A stretch of DNA of 58,285 bases from assembly GCA_021808485.1 (NCBI GenBank), contig JAKBBN010000007.1, forward strand, positions 1 through 58,285, written 5' to 3'. The number at the start of each line of letters is the position of its first letter. Position 1 is the stretch's first letter. The notes below the pieces were generated by a model. The model was not told where the DNA came from. It made no database searches and saw nothing but the letters and a program-made list of their open reading frames with translations. Positions 22,108 to 31,575 of this stretch are shown piece by piece. The translations under genes and the position numbers were made by a program. Source of the DNA: Planctomycetota bacterium. GTDB lineage: Bacteria; Planctomycetota; Phycisphaerae; WQYP01.

Positions 22108-23403
22108 TCAACCGGTTGGGCCACCGGCTGGTTGGGCTGCATTTCCCGGCAGTCGCAGCGCTTGCTGAAGTTGATCGCAGAACAGGCCGCACAATAATTG
22201 CTGGCTCATGGTATCCCGGACAAACCGCTGGCCCCGGCGGCCCATGTCGGACAGCTGGGATTGCGGTATGGCCGCGATTTCTTTGAGCAGCCGCACGGCG
22301 CCGGCAACATCCCCATGAAGAATATGCCATCCGATCTCGTGCCGATCCAGAATGTCGGAAATATGACTGGGCTTCGGTCCCAAAAAAAGTATGGGCCGGC
22401 CCACCGCCATCGCCCCGTAGATTTTGCACGGGTGGATAATGCCCACCATGTTGTCACCCAGCGATACGATATGCACATCCGCCGCGGAAAGGGAATAGCG
22501 TATCTGATCCAGCGGCTGATAGGGTAATGAAAACACATTTTTAAGATTGTGCTGTCGGCGAAATTCTTCAACCTCTTTTTTCCCCAATCCGCCGCCGATA
22601 AAGGCAAAACGAATGGTGGGATGATCCCGCAGTTCCACCGCCGCCTGAAGGATTGTCTTCAGGGGATTGGCCGGCGAGTGGTTGCCGCTGTACATGATGA
22701 CAAATTTTCCGGCCATTTCGTGTTCCAGGCGGAATGGGTTCTGCCCATGGTCTATCATGTCAATCATCATGTCGTGAGACCATGGCGGCGCCACCGGCAT
22801 GGCGGCGGAAAATGCACCTCGTTTCTTGAGCCGCTCCGCCATGAACCGGTCCAGTGCGAATATAATGCTGGAATTGCGAAGTATAAGTCTGTTTATCGCT
22901 TCCAACAGCCGGGCGCGAAGGCTGTTTTCCCAGATTTTTCCCATCATGATCAATTGATCCGGGTTTAGATCCATCGCCCAGTATGCGATTGGAATGCGGC
23001 GGAGCTTTTTGAGGCATACCGCCGTAAACCCTATCATGGGAGGGGAGGTGCTGAAAAATATCCCTTTTACGCCCGGCGTCAGCAGGCCGGCAAAAAAGCT
23101 CTGGATCAAAAAGCTGGCCGTGCCGACAACCCGGATCAGCAGGTTTTTTTTCCCAAAGGAACACCACCGCATTCGCCGCACATCCACGCCATGCAGGTTT
23201 TCGCGCAACGGATAGCATCGCGTCGGATCCTCGTAGCCCCGTTGCGATGTATACACGCGCACACGATACCCCCGCGCGGCCATGGTGACCGCCACATCCG
23301 TCATGTGCTGGCCTACGGATGCGGGGTCCGGTACAAACGTCTGTGAAAATACCAGCAGCAGCGGGGCGCTGGCATCTGGCGGCGGATGAGTGTGATCGTG
23401 CAT
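22108..23403 (-). CDS. Glycosyltransferase, GT4 family (WbuB-like)
   Basis: 431 residues with the two-Rossmann GT-B layout. N-terminal acceptor domain: LLLVFSQTFVPDPASVGQHM and RGYRVRVYTSQRGYEDP. C-terminal donor domain: GKFVIMYSGNHSPANPL, RFAFIGGGLGKKEVEEF, FSLPYQPLDQIRYSLSAADV, and an E-less PCKIYGAMAVGRPILFLGP where many GT4 enzymes have the EX7E motif. Likely acts in exopolysaccharide or lipopolysaccharide assembly; sugar specificity is unknown. It follows the epimerase gene by 68 nt on the same strand, so the pair probably serves one surface-glycan pathway. Confidence 0.85.
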   Translation of the reverse strand: MHDHTHPPPDASAPLLLVFSQTFVPDPASVGQHMTDVAVTMAARGYRVRVYTSQRGYEDPTRCYPLRENLHGVDVRRMRWCSFGKKNLLIRVVGTASFLIQSFFAGLLTPGVKGIFFSTSPPMIGFTAVCLKKLRRIPIAYWAMDLNPDQLIMMGKIWENSLRARLLEAINRLILRNSSIIFALDRFMAERLKKRGAFSAAMPVAPPWSHDMMIDMIDHGQNPFRLEHEMAGKFVIMYSGNHSPANPLKTILQAAVELRDHPTIRFAFIGGGLGKKEVEEFRRQHNLKNVFSLPYQPLDQIRYSLSAADVHIVSLGDNMVGIIHPCKIYGAMAVGRPILFLGPKPSHISDILDRHEIGWHILHGDVAGAVRLLKEIAAIPQSQLSDMGRRGQRFVRDTMSQQLLCGLFCDQLQQALRLPGNAAQPAGGPTG

Positions 23404-23471
23404 CGCTGGGTCTGTTCGGTGAAACGCACGGGCCTGCCCGCCCGTTCTGCTTTCAAACGTTGTTATGACGT

Positions 23472-24470
23472 TTATCTGACTTTGCGGGCGTTTTTATCCG
23501 TCATCTGGTTGTAAATCCAGGCGTACGTCGCTTCCAGTCCGGTCCGCAGTTTAACCGAGGGTTCCCATCCCAACAGTTTTTGAATGAGCGTGTTGTCGCT
23601 GTTGCGGCCGTTGACGCCCTTCGGGGCGGAGAGATTGTATTTGCGCTTCAGTTTTATGCCCGCAATACTTTCCACGATGTCAACCAGGCCGTTGATGGTG
23701 ACAATTTCGCTGCTGCCCAGGTTGATCGGTTCAATGATATTGCTCCACAGGATGTCCTGCGTGCCTTTCAGGCAATCGGAAATGTACATGAAACTGCGGG
23801 TTTGGTGGCCGTCGCCCCAGATCTCAATATTATGATCGCCGGAAAGTTTGGCGGTGATCACTTTGCGGCAAATGGCGGCCGGCGCCTTTTCACGCCCGCC
23901 CTCCCAGGTTCCATCCGGGCCGTATACATTGTGATAACGCGCCACGCGCGTGATTAAATTGAAATCCTCGCGGAAATGCCGACACATGCGCTCGCTGAAA
24001 AGCTTTTCCCAGCCGTAACCGTCTTCCGGCATGGCCGGATAGGCATCGGCTTCCTTAAGCGGAATGACATCCGGTGATATCTGTTTTTCACCGTTATACA
24101 CACACGCGGAAGAGGAATAAAAAAAGCGGTTTACACCACAATCTTTGGCCGCCATAAGCAGGTGCGTATTAATCAATACGCTTAGCATGCACAATGCCTT
24201 GTGCGTTTCAATAAATCCCATGCCGCCCATATCCGCAGCCAGGTTGTACACATAGGCTGAATCTTTCAGTGCCTTGTAGCAGGCCGGCTTTTCCGAAAGA
24301 TCAAGCTGCATATTTTCCGCATTCGGGAATATTTGGTACCACTGATCGATAGGCTTCTGATCCACGGCGCGAACATGTTTGTAGCCCTGTGCCAGAAGAT
24401 CACGGACAAGATGGCCGCCAATGAATCCACCCGCACCGCATACGACAACTCTTTGGGACAAATCTTTCAC
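23472..24470 (-). CDS. NAD-dependent sugar epimerase, GDP-mannose 3,5-epimerase-like
   Basis: 332-residue extended short-chain dehydrogenase. NAD loop GAGGFIGGHL, then YNLAADMGGMGFIE, FFYSSSACVYN, catalytic YGWEK (YxxxK), and YGPDGTWEGGREKAPAA. The MGGMGFI and GGREKAPAA stretches are hallmarks of plant-type GDP-mannose 3,5-epimerase (converts GDP-D-mannose to GDP-L-galactose/L-gulose), much closer than to UDP-glucose epimerases. GTG start at 24470 with GAGGAA just upstream. Next to a GT4 glycosyltransferase. Exact product is an inference from motifs. Confidence 0.87.
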   Translation of the reverse strand: MKDLSQRVVVCGAGGFIGGHLVRDLLAQGYKHVRAVDQKPIDQWYQIFPNAENMQLDLSEKPACYKALKDSAYVYNLAADMGGMGFIETHKALCMLSVLINTHLLMAAKDCGVNRFFYSSSACVYNGEKQISPDVIPLKEADAYPAMPEDGYGWEKLFSERMCRHFREDFNLITRVARYHNVYGPDGTWEGGREKAPAAICRKVITAKLSGDHNIEIWGDGHQTRSFMYISDCLKGTQDILWSNIIEPINLGSSEIVTINGLVDIVESIAGIKLKRKYNLSAPKGVNGRNSDNTLIQKLLGWEPSVKLRTGLEATYAWIYNQMTDKNARKVR

Positions 24471-24839
24471 GGAATTCCTCGTTTTCTACCGGCCAAAACG
24501 ACCGAGATAAAATGCCCGGCTCAAGTCCGGTAACCGGCGCGGGCAACCCTGCGATAGTCCCATTTTCGGCAAATCCACGGATTTGGGAATACCGAAAACA
24601 GGAAGTTTTGGAAGATAATCCCCCCGGCAGTTGCTTGCAAGCGGCGGAAATCCGGTTTTGGTGATGCCTGTGAGGGCGTATGTCTCCTCAGGAAGCAGAC
24701 CGGGAAGCAGGCCATGAAGCAGGCTTTGAACCGGCGTTGATCCGCGCATTTGAGCTTCCGGCTGGCTCTACGCCATTGTCGCGGTTGGCGGCCGCCATTC
24801 CTGGCCTGAATAAGCACTCAAGCAAAGGGCCGATTCGAG
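24471..24839. other. Intergenic region with nested dyad and short tandem repeat
   Basis: No gene seen. A 16-bp palindrome CAAATCC-AC-GGATTTG (24570-24585) is nested in a second pair TTTTCGG (24563-24569) / CCGAAAA (24592-24598). Three 12-bp copies of an NNNGAAGCAGRC-like unit run 24689-24724. Either could be a terminator-like or regulatory structure. Confidence 0.35.
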
Positions 24840-27617
24840 TCACTTGTTGATACGCCGAATAGCCGTAACGGTGATTCCTTCCGCGGGCGGGGAAAGCTGG
24901 AATCCAAATTTGGCGACCAGTTTTTGCATGGCAAAATTGCCGGAGAGAATTTCGGCTTTTAAGGCTGCAATTTTTTCCTGGCAGGCAATATTGAGCATTG
25001 CTTCCAGCAAGCGCGTTCCCAAGCCGCGGTTCTGCCAGGCATCCGCGATAAGCATCGAAATATCGGCCGAGTCCGTGGCGGGTTTACGGCTGATGCGACC
25101 TACGCCTGCAATGGTCAATTTCCTGGTCTCCGTGTCCATATATTCCAGCACCAAGGCGATTTCCCGGTCGTAGTCATTCACGCACCGCCGCAGGAGCCGA
25201 TCATGCATGGTACGGGCATCGAAACCCAATGTGCCCATATACCGCAGCTGCACCGTGCGTTCGGAAAGCCGCCGATGAAATTCCACCATCAGTACTTCAT
25301 CCTCCGGGCGGATGGGGCGCAGAGTAAACGGTTTACGATCCTTGGATTCAACCATTTGAATGTATTGGGCCGGATAGGGGCGAATGGCCGGCTGGGGCAG
25401 TGCGGATTCCGGGGTGGCCGGCGGGTGAAGCACAATGCGGGCGTCAAGCGCCATTATGCGGTCATGCGACACGAGCAATGGATTGATATCGATTTCCTTT
25501 ATCCATTGATGCTGCACGACAAGCTGGCTGAATGCGACAATCAACTGTTCCAGGGATGCCAAATCAACCGGCGGCCGGCCGCGCACGCCGCCAAATGCCC
25601 GGTAAATGCGCGTCTGTTCCATCATGCGGCGGCTCAGGGTGCTGGTTAACGGCGGCAGGGCCAACGCCCGGTCGCGCATCACTTCCACCAGTTGACCGCC
25701 GGCTCCAAAGACGATGACCGGCCCAAGCTGCGGGTCCACGGTACTGCCCAGAATAATTTCATAGCCATCCGTACGAATCATCGGTTGCACGGTAACGCCT
25801 TGAAAATGCTCCGCTCCCGCCTTGGCGGTTACCGCCTGGGCAATACGGTTGAAGGCGTCTTTTACGTCCGTAACGGAATGCAGATTCAACTGCACGCCGC
25901 CGACATCCGTTTTATGGGTAATTGTCAGTGAATGCAGTTTCAGCACGACCGGATAACCGATTCCGGAAGCAATCTCCGCGGCTTGGTCCGCAGTTTGGGC
26001 GATCTGCGTGGGGACCACCGGGATGCCGTAGGCCGCCAACGCTTCTTTGGCCTCAAATTCCGTCAGAATGGATCGCTGGTCGCCGCGTACTTTGGCAATC
26101 AGGGAATCCACGGCTGTTGCGCAGGCATCCGCCCGATGGTTTTGCGCGGGCAAGGATGGTGTTTCATAAATGCCGCGGAGATTATAACTGTAGCGCCACA
26201 TATAATTAAAAGCTCTGGCCGCACTATCCGGATAAAGGAAATTGGGAATGCCGCGCTCGCTCAGCCGTTGAGCGCCTGCCGCGACTTCGGCCCCGCCCAT
26301 CCAACTGGCCAGCACGGGTTTCTTTGTTTTGCCGGCCGCGGTAAGCAGTTCATCCGCGGTGCGTGCCGGGTCGGTCATGGCCTGCGGGGTAAGCACGACC
26401 ATGACGCCGTCCGAATCAGGATCGTTAAGGGCGATATTAAGGCACTGGGCGTACCGTGCCGGATCCGCATCACCCAGCACGTCAATGGGGTTGCCGTGGC
26501 TCCAAGCGGCGGGAAGGCATTTATTAAGCTCGGCAATCGTTTGCGGGGAAATTTGCGCCAGTTGTCCGTCGCCGCGAACCAGTGCATCCGTGGCCAGCAC
26601 ACCCGGTCCGCCGGCATTGGTGATAATGGTAAGACGTTTGCCGACGGGGCGGGGTTGCTTGCCGAGAACATCCGCCATGGAAAACAGATCCTCAATGGTG
26701 TCCACACGCAACACGCCCACGCGCCGGAATGCCGCCTCGATTGCGTCATCGCTGCCGGCAAGAGATCCGGTATGCGATGCGGCGGCTTTGGCGGCGGCAT
26801 CCGTACGTCCCGCCTTGATCACGATAATGGGTTTGGAAAGCGCCACTTCACGGGCCGCGGACAAAAATGACCGGGCATCACCGATGCTTTCCATATAAAT
26901 GACAATGCTGCGCGTATGTGGATCATCGCCGAGATAATCAATCAGGTCTCCCCAGTCCACATCCAACATTGATCCGATACTGATAAACGCACTGAAACCA
27001 ACGCGTTCGCGCAGGCTCCAGTCCAGCACGCCGGTGCACAAGGCACCGCTCTGGCTGATGAATGCCACCGAGCCGGTGCCGGCCATGGCATGGGCGAATG
27101 TCGCATTCAGGCCGGTCGGCGGACACATGACGCCAAGGCAATTCGGCCCGATTACGCGGATATGATGTTTTCGCACGGCGGCCAACAGGCGGTGTTCAAG
27201 TTCCACGCCCTCCGGTCCGGTTTCCTTGAAGCCCGCGGATATCACCACGACATTTCTGATGCCGGCCTGTCCACATTCCTCAATGGTCTGAGGGACGCCG
27301 GCGGCCGGCGTTACCACAACCGCCAGATCCGCGGGCGTCGGCAAGCTGGATAAGTGCGGATAGGCGCGAATACCCATGACACTGCTTTTTTTTAGATTCA
27401 CGGGCAGCACGGCGCCGCCGAAAGGGCTGTCCAGCAGGTTGCGCAAAATGGCCCGTCCAACGCTGCCGGGCCGGTCGGTGGCGCCGATAAGGGCGATATT
27501 GCCCGGCGCAAAAAACGGCCGCAGGGGATGCCTTCCACCGCGCCAAAGGTCATGGGATGGATCAAATGCGGCAATGGTTTGTGGTTCCATTTTATGTGTT
27601 TCGGATATGGCGGACAT
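24840..27617 (-). CDS. ADP-forming acyl-CoA synthetase fused to GNAT acetyltransferase
   Basis: 925 residues. Order: CoA-binding Rossmann domain ([15 protein letters not shown]), succinyl-CoA-synthetase-like domains ([22 protein letters not shown]), the phospho-histidine motif [14 protein letters not shown], an ATP-grasp domain (about 500-730; [25 protein letters not shown]), then a C-terminal GNAT domain (about 765-925; [25 protein letters not shown] with acetyl-CoA loop). This is the layout of Pat/YfiQ-type protein acetyltransferases; in true Pat enzymes the synthetase part is inactive, whereas here the active-site His is kept. It could therefore make acetyl-CoA from acetate, acetylate proteins, or both. 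GGAG lies 7 nt before the ATG. Confidence 0.9.
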   Translation of the reverse strand: MSAISETHKMEPQTIAAFDPSHDLWRGGRHPLRPFFAPGNIALIGATDRPGSVGRAILRNLLDSPFGGAVLPVNLKKSSVMGIRAYPHLSSLPTPADLAVVVTPAAGVPQTIEECGQAGIRNVVVISAGFKETGPEGVELEHRLLAAVRKHHIRVIGPNCLGVMCPPTGLNATFAHAMAGTGSVAFISQSGALCTGVLDWSLRERVGFSAFISIGSMLDVDWGDLIDYLGDDPHTRSIVIYMESIGDARSFLSAAREVALSKPIIVIKAGRTDAAAKAAASHTGSLAGSDDAIEAAFRRVGVLRVDTIEDLFSMADVLGKQPRPVGKRLTIITNAGGPGVLATDALVRGDGQLAQISPQTIAELNKCLPAAWSHGNPIDVLGDADPARYAQCLNIALNDPDSDGVMVVLTPQAMTDPARTADELLTAAGKTKKPVLASWMGGAEVAAGAQRLSERGIPNFLYPDSAARAFNYMWRYSYNLRGIYETPSLPAQNHRADACATAVDSLIAKVRGDQRSILTEFEAKEALAAYGIPVVPTQIAQTADQAAEIASGIGYPVVLKLHSLTITHKTDVGGVQLNLHSVTDVKDAFNRIAQAVTAKAGAEHFQGVTVQPMIRTDGYEIILGSTVDPQLGPVIVFGAGGQLVEVMRDRALALPPLTSTLSRRMMEQTRIYRAFGGVRGRPPVDLASLEQLIVAFSQLVVQHQWIKEIDINPLLVSHDRIMALDARIVLHPPATPESALPQPAIRPYPAQYIQMVESKDRKPFTLRPIRPEDEVLMVEFHRRLSERTVQLRYMGTLGFDARTMHDRLLRRCVNDYDREIALVLEYMDTETRKLTIAGVGRISRKPATDSADISMLIADAWQNRGLGTRLLEAMLNIACQEKIAALKAEILSGNFAMQKLVAKFGFQLSPPAEGITVTAIRRINK

Positions 27618-27828
27618 GATAATCTCCTGTCGTTACGCTTCGCACCTTTGGCCGCGGCCGTACAGCGGCGGGCCGAAAGTGCGAATGCGGCGGCAAAAAT
27701 CTTCCGCCGTTCCAGTTACCTGTATCAGCATAGACGGATGGCGGCGGCGGGCAATCCGGAAATATATGGCGACCGCCGTAGGGAATAGCCGTAGGAGCTT
27801 GTCCGAATTATAGCCGGGGTGGCCACAA

Positions 27829-27845
27829 GGCGGTCTTGTACCGCC
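27829..27845 (-). terminator. Possible lpdA terminator hairpin
   Basis: Perfect 6-bp stem GGCGGT/ACCGCC with a 5-nt loop directly after the lpdA stop codon on the minus strand. There is no U-tract. Confidence 0.3.
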
Positions 27846-27847
27846 GT

Positions 27848-29272
27848 TCATGAATTAATGGTGCGGCCGTCGACCGCCATCGCCGCTTCGCGCATGGCTT
27901 CGGGCAGCGTGGGATGCGCATGGCATGTACGGGCGATGTCTTCGCTGCTGGCCCCAAGTTCCATCGCGATCACGGCCTCGGCAATCATGGTTGATGCCTG
28001 CGGCCCAAGGATGTGCACGCCAAGAACCATATCCGTACGTGCATCCGCCAGGATTTTTACCATGCCTTGTGTTTCGTCCATGCAGAGCGCGCGGGAATTG
28101 GCCGAGAAGCGAAACTTGCCGGTTTTGTAGGAGATATTGGCGGCTTTCAGCTCTTCTTCCGTTTTCCCCACCCAGGCCAGCTCGGGGGCGGTGTACACCA
28201 CGAATGGAATGGTGTCATAATTTACATGGCCCGGAATTCCGGCCATGCGCTCCACAACGGCAACACCCTCATCTTCGGCTTTATGGGCCAGCATCGGGCC
28301 GACAATCACATCGCCGATGGCGTAAATATTCGGCACGGAAGTTTCCCAATGTTTGGCCACGGTTATCCGGCCGCGACTGTCCGTTGCGATTCCCGCCTTG
28401 TCCAGTTCCAGGCCGGTGGTGTATGCCTTGCGTCCCACCGCCACCAGCACCAGGTTGGCGGTAAGATTGTGCGCGGGTTGATCCGGCTTGGCGTCTTTGG
28501 CTTTATAGCTGATGACCACCTGATCCTTCTGCAGTTTTACGGCGCCGGCGGCCGAGGCGAAAATAAACTCAATTCCCTGACCTTTCAGGACCCGCTCCAT
28601 ATGCCTGCCCATTTCATCATCGGATCCGGGCAGAGTGGTGTGGTGAATTTCCAGCACGGTGACCTGTGCGCCAAGTCTCCGCCATACGGAGGACAATTCC
28701 AGCCCGATGGCGCCGGCGCCGATCACGACGAGCTTTTCCGGGACTGCGGGCAAGGCAATGGCCTGATCGGAGCTGATGACGTACTTGCCGTCAAACGGGA
28801 TATTGGGCAGGGACGCCGGTTCACTGCCGGTGGCGATAAGAATTTTTCGCGCCGAAACAGTCTGCTTTCCTTCGGCGGATGTGATGTTGACCGTGGACGC
28901 GGAGGCAAAGCCGGCGGCGCCCGTCAGCCTGGTGATTTTATTTTTCTTAAAAAGCCCGCCAATACCGTTGGAGAGCGTTTCGACGATCTTGTTTTTTCGG
29001 GCCATAAGCGTGGGCAGGTCCACGGTAACTTTTTCGCAGGCAATGCCCAGATGGTGGAATTCTTCTTTTGCCAGATGATATTTTTCCGTGGCTTCCAGCA
29101 GGGTTTTGCTGGGAATGCAGCCCACACGAAGGCATGTGCCGCCAAGTTTCGGTTCTTTTTCCACGCAGGCGACGCGCATGCCCAGCTGGGCGGCACGAAT
29201 GGCGGCGACGTAACCGCCGGGTCCGGCGCCAATGACAAGAAGGTCATAATCCGTATGGGCAGTGGTGGCCAT
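27848..29272 (-). CDS. lpdA: Dihydrolipoyl dehydrogenase
   Basis: 474-residue FAD enzyme (E3) that reoxidises dihydrolipoamide in 2-oxoacid dehydrogenase or glycine cleavage complexes. FAD loop VIGAGPGGYVAA, redox disulfide C47/C52 in GGTCLRVGCIPSK, NAD loop VVIGAGAIGLELSSVW, FAD-binding YAIGDVIVGPMLAHKAEDEG, and the C-terminal catalytic CHAHPTLPEA (His-Glu pair). ATG 29272 was chosen over 29320 because TTGAGG lies upstream and residues before it do not fit the family. No E1 or E2 genes are adjacent. Confidence 0.95.
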   Translation of the reverse strand: MATTAHTDYDLLVIGAGPGGYVAAIRAAQLGMRVACVEKEPKLGGTCLRVGCIPSKTLLEATEKYHLAKEEFHHLGIACEKVTVDLPTLMARKNKIVETLSNGIGGLFKKNKITRLTGAAGFASASTVNITSAEGKQTVSARKILIATGSEPASLPNIPFDGKYVISSDQAIALPAVPEKLVVIGAGAIGLELSSVWRRLGAQVTVLEIHHTTLPGSDDEMGRHMERVLKGQGIEFIFASAAGAVKLQKDQVVISYKAKDAKPDQPAHNLTANLVLVAVGRKAYTTGLELDKAGIATDSRGRITVAKHWETSVPNIYAIGDVIVGPMLAHKAEDEGVAVVERMAGIPGHVNYDTIPFVVYTAPELAWVGKTEEELKAANISYKTGKFRFSANSRALCMDETQGMVKILADARTDMVLGVHILGPQASTMIAEAVIAMELGASSEDIARTCHAHPTLPEAMREAAMAVDGRTINS

Positions 29273-29345
29273 GGTTGTAAACCTCAATTCCTGAAAGCAA
29301 TACCAAGTCCCTCCGGACAATGCGCCGGATCGGGCTTCATGGGCA

Positions 29346-29375
29346 ACTATATAGCAGGCAATACGGCAATGGCAA
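29346..29375 (-). promoter_or_regulatory. Promoter candidate for lpdA
   Basis: TTGCCA (29370-29375), 18-nt spacer, TATAGT (29346-29351) on the minus strand, giving a leader of about 70 nt. It is divergent from the lacI-type promoter. Confidence 0.45.
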
Positions 29376-29439
29376 AGGCTGCGGGCCGACTACGGCTTTG
29401 ACCGATAAAGAAAAGTGCGGGAAAATATGGGCAAGATAT

Positions 29440-29468
29440 TTGACTGCGGTGCAGGTTTGACGTAAACT
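29440..29468 (+). promoter_or_regulatory. Promoter candidate for the LacI-type regulator
   Basis: TTGACT, 17-nt spacer, TAAACT. Leader of about 130 nt. AACAG/CTGTT form a short dyad around 29478-29496 and might be an autoregulatory site. TATAAT also occurs at 29536-29541 without a good -35. Confidence 0.45.
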
Positions 29469-29602
29469 GGATATGAAACAGTTGCACGATCTGTTGTATT
29501 CAATCCCCGTGCTCCGGTTACGTACAGGGTTGAGTTATAATCGCAGTGGTGTTACCGCCGGAGTGTCGCTGCGGGCTGTTTGGTTTAGTGCATAGGAATC
29601 CC

Positions 29603-30622
29603 ATGGCGTCTGTTCGTGAAATCGCCCGGCAACTCGGTATATCAGCGGCCACTGTTTCCCGCGCAATGAACAACCATCCGTTGGTCGCCGAAGAGGTGCG
29701 GCAGCGCGTTATTCTGGCCATGAATCGCAGTCGGTACGTGCCAACGGTCGGCCGGCGGGAGACGATGAATATCGCCTTTGCCTATACCGGTGAGGCATCC
29801 ATCGGCAGCCCGTTTGACGCGGCGCTGATGCAGGGTATGAGCGACCGCATGGAACAATGCGGTTTTGACCTGATGGTGCTGGATTTGCGGAGGGCGATGC
29901 TTCCACGCGAAAACTATACCCAACTGTTTCTGCGCAAGGGGATTCGCGCCGCCGTCCTGCGGACGACCGCCGCTACCACGGGCATATGCCGGGAGATTGC
30001 CGCAGAGGGGTTTCCCGCGGTCGTCGTGGGCTATCATTTTGACGACCCGGAAGTTAATTATATTTACAGCAATTCCTATTCCGGCAGTTGCGAGGCGATT
30101 ACCCATCTGGTGGACCTCGGACATACCCATATCGCCATATCGCTGCATGTGGTGGAAGATTCCGACCACACGGACCGGTTGAACGCGTGGAGACATGTGC
30201 TTAAACAGCATAAACTCCCCGTGCTGGATAAATTTATCATTCGGGCGCCGGCCACGCTGGACGGCGGCGCGCAACTGATCCGGCGGATTGCCGCCATGTC
30301 TCCGCGGCCGACGGCGGTTTATATCACCGATCCGTTGGTGGCCGTAGGCGCTATTTCCGAAGCCCGGCAGATGAATTGGAACATTCCCGGGGATATCTCC
30401 ATCGTCGGATTTGATGACAGCGATATCCGGTTCATGGTTTATCCGAAGCTCACGGCGGTCTGCCAGGATGCGCGGGCAGTGGGGCAGGAGGCATTCGATA
30501 CACTTAATCGGTTGTTGAATATCAGCGGCGAGGATGCCAAAACCACGGTATTCCGCCGCACACTCGCAACGCATTTTGAGGTAAATGGCTCCACCGCGTC
30601 GCCGGGGAAAGCGTCTTTGTAG
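29603..30622 (+). CDS. LacI/GalR-family transcriptional regulator
   Basis: 339 residues. N-terminal HTH (ASVREIARQLGISAATVSRAMNN... shortened here: VREIARQLGISAATVSRAM) and hinge region, then a periplasmic-binding-protein-like effector domain (about 60-330) ending with DISIVGFDDSDIRFMVYP. The conserved GFDD is clear. ATG 29603 was chosen because TAGGA is 6 nt upstream and the HTH starts right after it. It precedes a carbohydrate-binding-like gene and a GH16 gene on the same strand, so it probably controls this glycan locus in response to a sugar (inference). Confidence 0.93.
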   Translation: MASVREIARQLGISAATVSRAMNNHPLVAEEVRQRVILAMNRSRYVPTVGRRETMNIAFAYTGEASIGSPFDAALMQGMSDRMEQCGFDLMVLDLRRAMLPRENYTQLFLRKGIRAAVLRTTAATTGICREIAAEGFPAVVVGYHFDDPEVNYIYSNSYSGSCEAITHLVDLGHTHIAISLHVVEDSDHTDRLNAWRHVLKQHKLPVLDKFIIRAPATLDGGAQLIRRIAAMSPRPTAVYITDPLVAVGAISEARQMNWNIPGDISIVGFDDSDIRFMVYPKLTAVCQDARAVGQEAFDTLNRLLNISGEDAKTTVFRRTLATHFEVNGSTASPGKASL

Positions 30623-30631
30623 GATTTTCGC

Positions 30632-30656
30632 GCGTTGGTCGCGGGAACTCCAACGC
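30632..30656 (+). terminator. Hairpin after the LacI-type gene
   Basis: Perfect 7-bp stem GCGTTGG/CCAACGC with an 11-nt loop, 9 nt after the stop codon. No T-run follows, so it may be an attenuating or stabilising hairpin instead. Confidence 0.3.
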
Positions 30657-30707
30657 AGCCATCCTTGAACCGTTATATAAATGAAGTGATTCAGATGTCT
30701 GCAAAAT

Positions 30708-30722
30708 TTATGTAACACATAA
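30708..30722. promoter_or_regulatory. Palindrome upstream of the carbohydrate-locus genes
   Basis: TTATGT-AAC-ACATAA, a perfect 15-bp dyad about 130 nt before the 30854 gene, next to AT-rich promoter-like sequence (CATAAT 30718-30723). A possible operator, although it lacks the central CG usual for LacI-family sites. Confidence 0.35.
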
Positions 30723-30853
30723 TCGGTTTGTCAAATCCGCCGTTGCCGCGGCCTGTGTGCCGGTGGAACCGCAGGCGAAGAATGGCCGGAGGGCTGCGGA
30801 GCGTTTACGGAAACTGATGGATACGAGTTATTCGGGATGAAAGGACCTCGGTT

Positions 30854-31471
30854 ATGTTTCTACCTGCACAGCGCCTGATCGGGATTGTGACCACGCTGGT
30901 CGTAATGGCCGCAACACTTTTTGCCACTGACCGCGGCGGTGCGGCGGCGGCGCATTCCGGAGTTTCCAAGGCGGCGCTTCCGTTGGTAATTTATAAAAAC
31001 GGCAACGACGATTCCGGCTACATCCCCAGCGGCTGGATGGGCGATACCGGCAATATTCACTACAACGGACACTGTTCCACGGCGCACCCGCCGCATGGTT
31101 CCGATTGCATCCGGATCAAATATGCCTCGGACAGCGGCTGGGGCGGCATCGTGTGGCAGAATCCCGCCAACAATTGGGGTGACGCGCCGGGCGGTTTCGA
31201 TCTTACCGGCGCAAAAACACTCAGTTTTTGGGCCAAAAGCAAGCATGCCGGGCAGATCGTTACATTCGGCTACGGGGTGATTGGAACGGCAAAAAAATAT
31301 CGCGATACCTCAAAGGTAATGCGAAAGATAACACTCACAAAAAAATGGAAAAAATACAGTTTCAAGTTGAAAGGCAGGGATATGACGCGCATCGTCACCG
31401 GCTTTTTCTTTTCGGCGGGTGCGGCAGGCAAGCCGTTTACGATTTATCTGGACAACATTGAGTATAAATGA
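30854..31471 (+). CDS. Small exported carbohydrate-binding-like protein
   Basis: 205 residues. A signal peptide (QRLIGIVTTLVVMAATLFAT...GGAAA) is followed by one beta-sandwich-like domain: YIPSGWMGDTGNIHYNG, CIRIKYASDSGWGGIVWQNP, GFDLTGAKTLSFWAKSK, ending FTIYLDNIEYK. This order of strands resembles galactose-binding-like/CBM jelly rolls found beside glycosidases. No catalytic residues are identifiable. AAAGGA precedes the ATG. The stop codon overlaps an ATG of the next reading frame, but the real GH16 start is probably 105 nt downstream. Likely binds the polysaccharide handled by the neighbouring enzyme (inference). Confidence 0.75.
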   Translation: MFLPAQRLIGIVTTLVVMAATLFATDRGGAAAAHSGVSKAALPLVIYKNGNDDSGYIPSGWMGDTGNIHYNGHCSTAHPPHGSDCIRIKYASDSGWGGIVWQNPANNWGDAPGGFDLTGAKTLSFWAKSKHAGQIVTFGYGVIGTAKKYRDTSKVMRKITLTKKWKKYSFKLKGRDMTRIVTGFFFSAGAAGKPFTIYLDNIEYK

Positions 31472-31575
31472 CCCGGCCGGATAAGCAGGACACATTCCCG
31501 CGGATTTGCCGGCGACATCCGGTGACGAGCCGTACGGCTGATGGACCCGCATCGGCGGTGGTGAACGGAGAACAT

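Noticed and set aside
28013..29401. 462-codon open frame antisense to lpdA
   Set aside because: Shadow of lpdA; low-complexity Gly/Arg-rich translation and no family features.
29642..30718. 358-codon open frame antisense to the LacI-type gene
   Set aside because: Covers the LacI-type gene exactly; no domain; the plus-strand HTH and GFDD motifs are clear.
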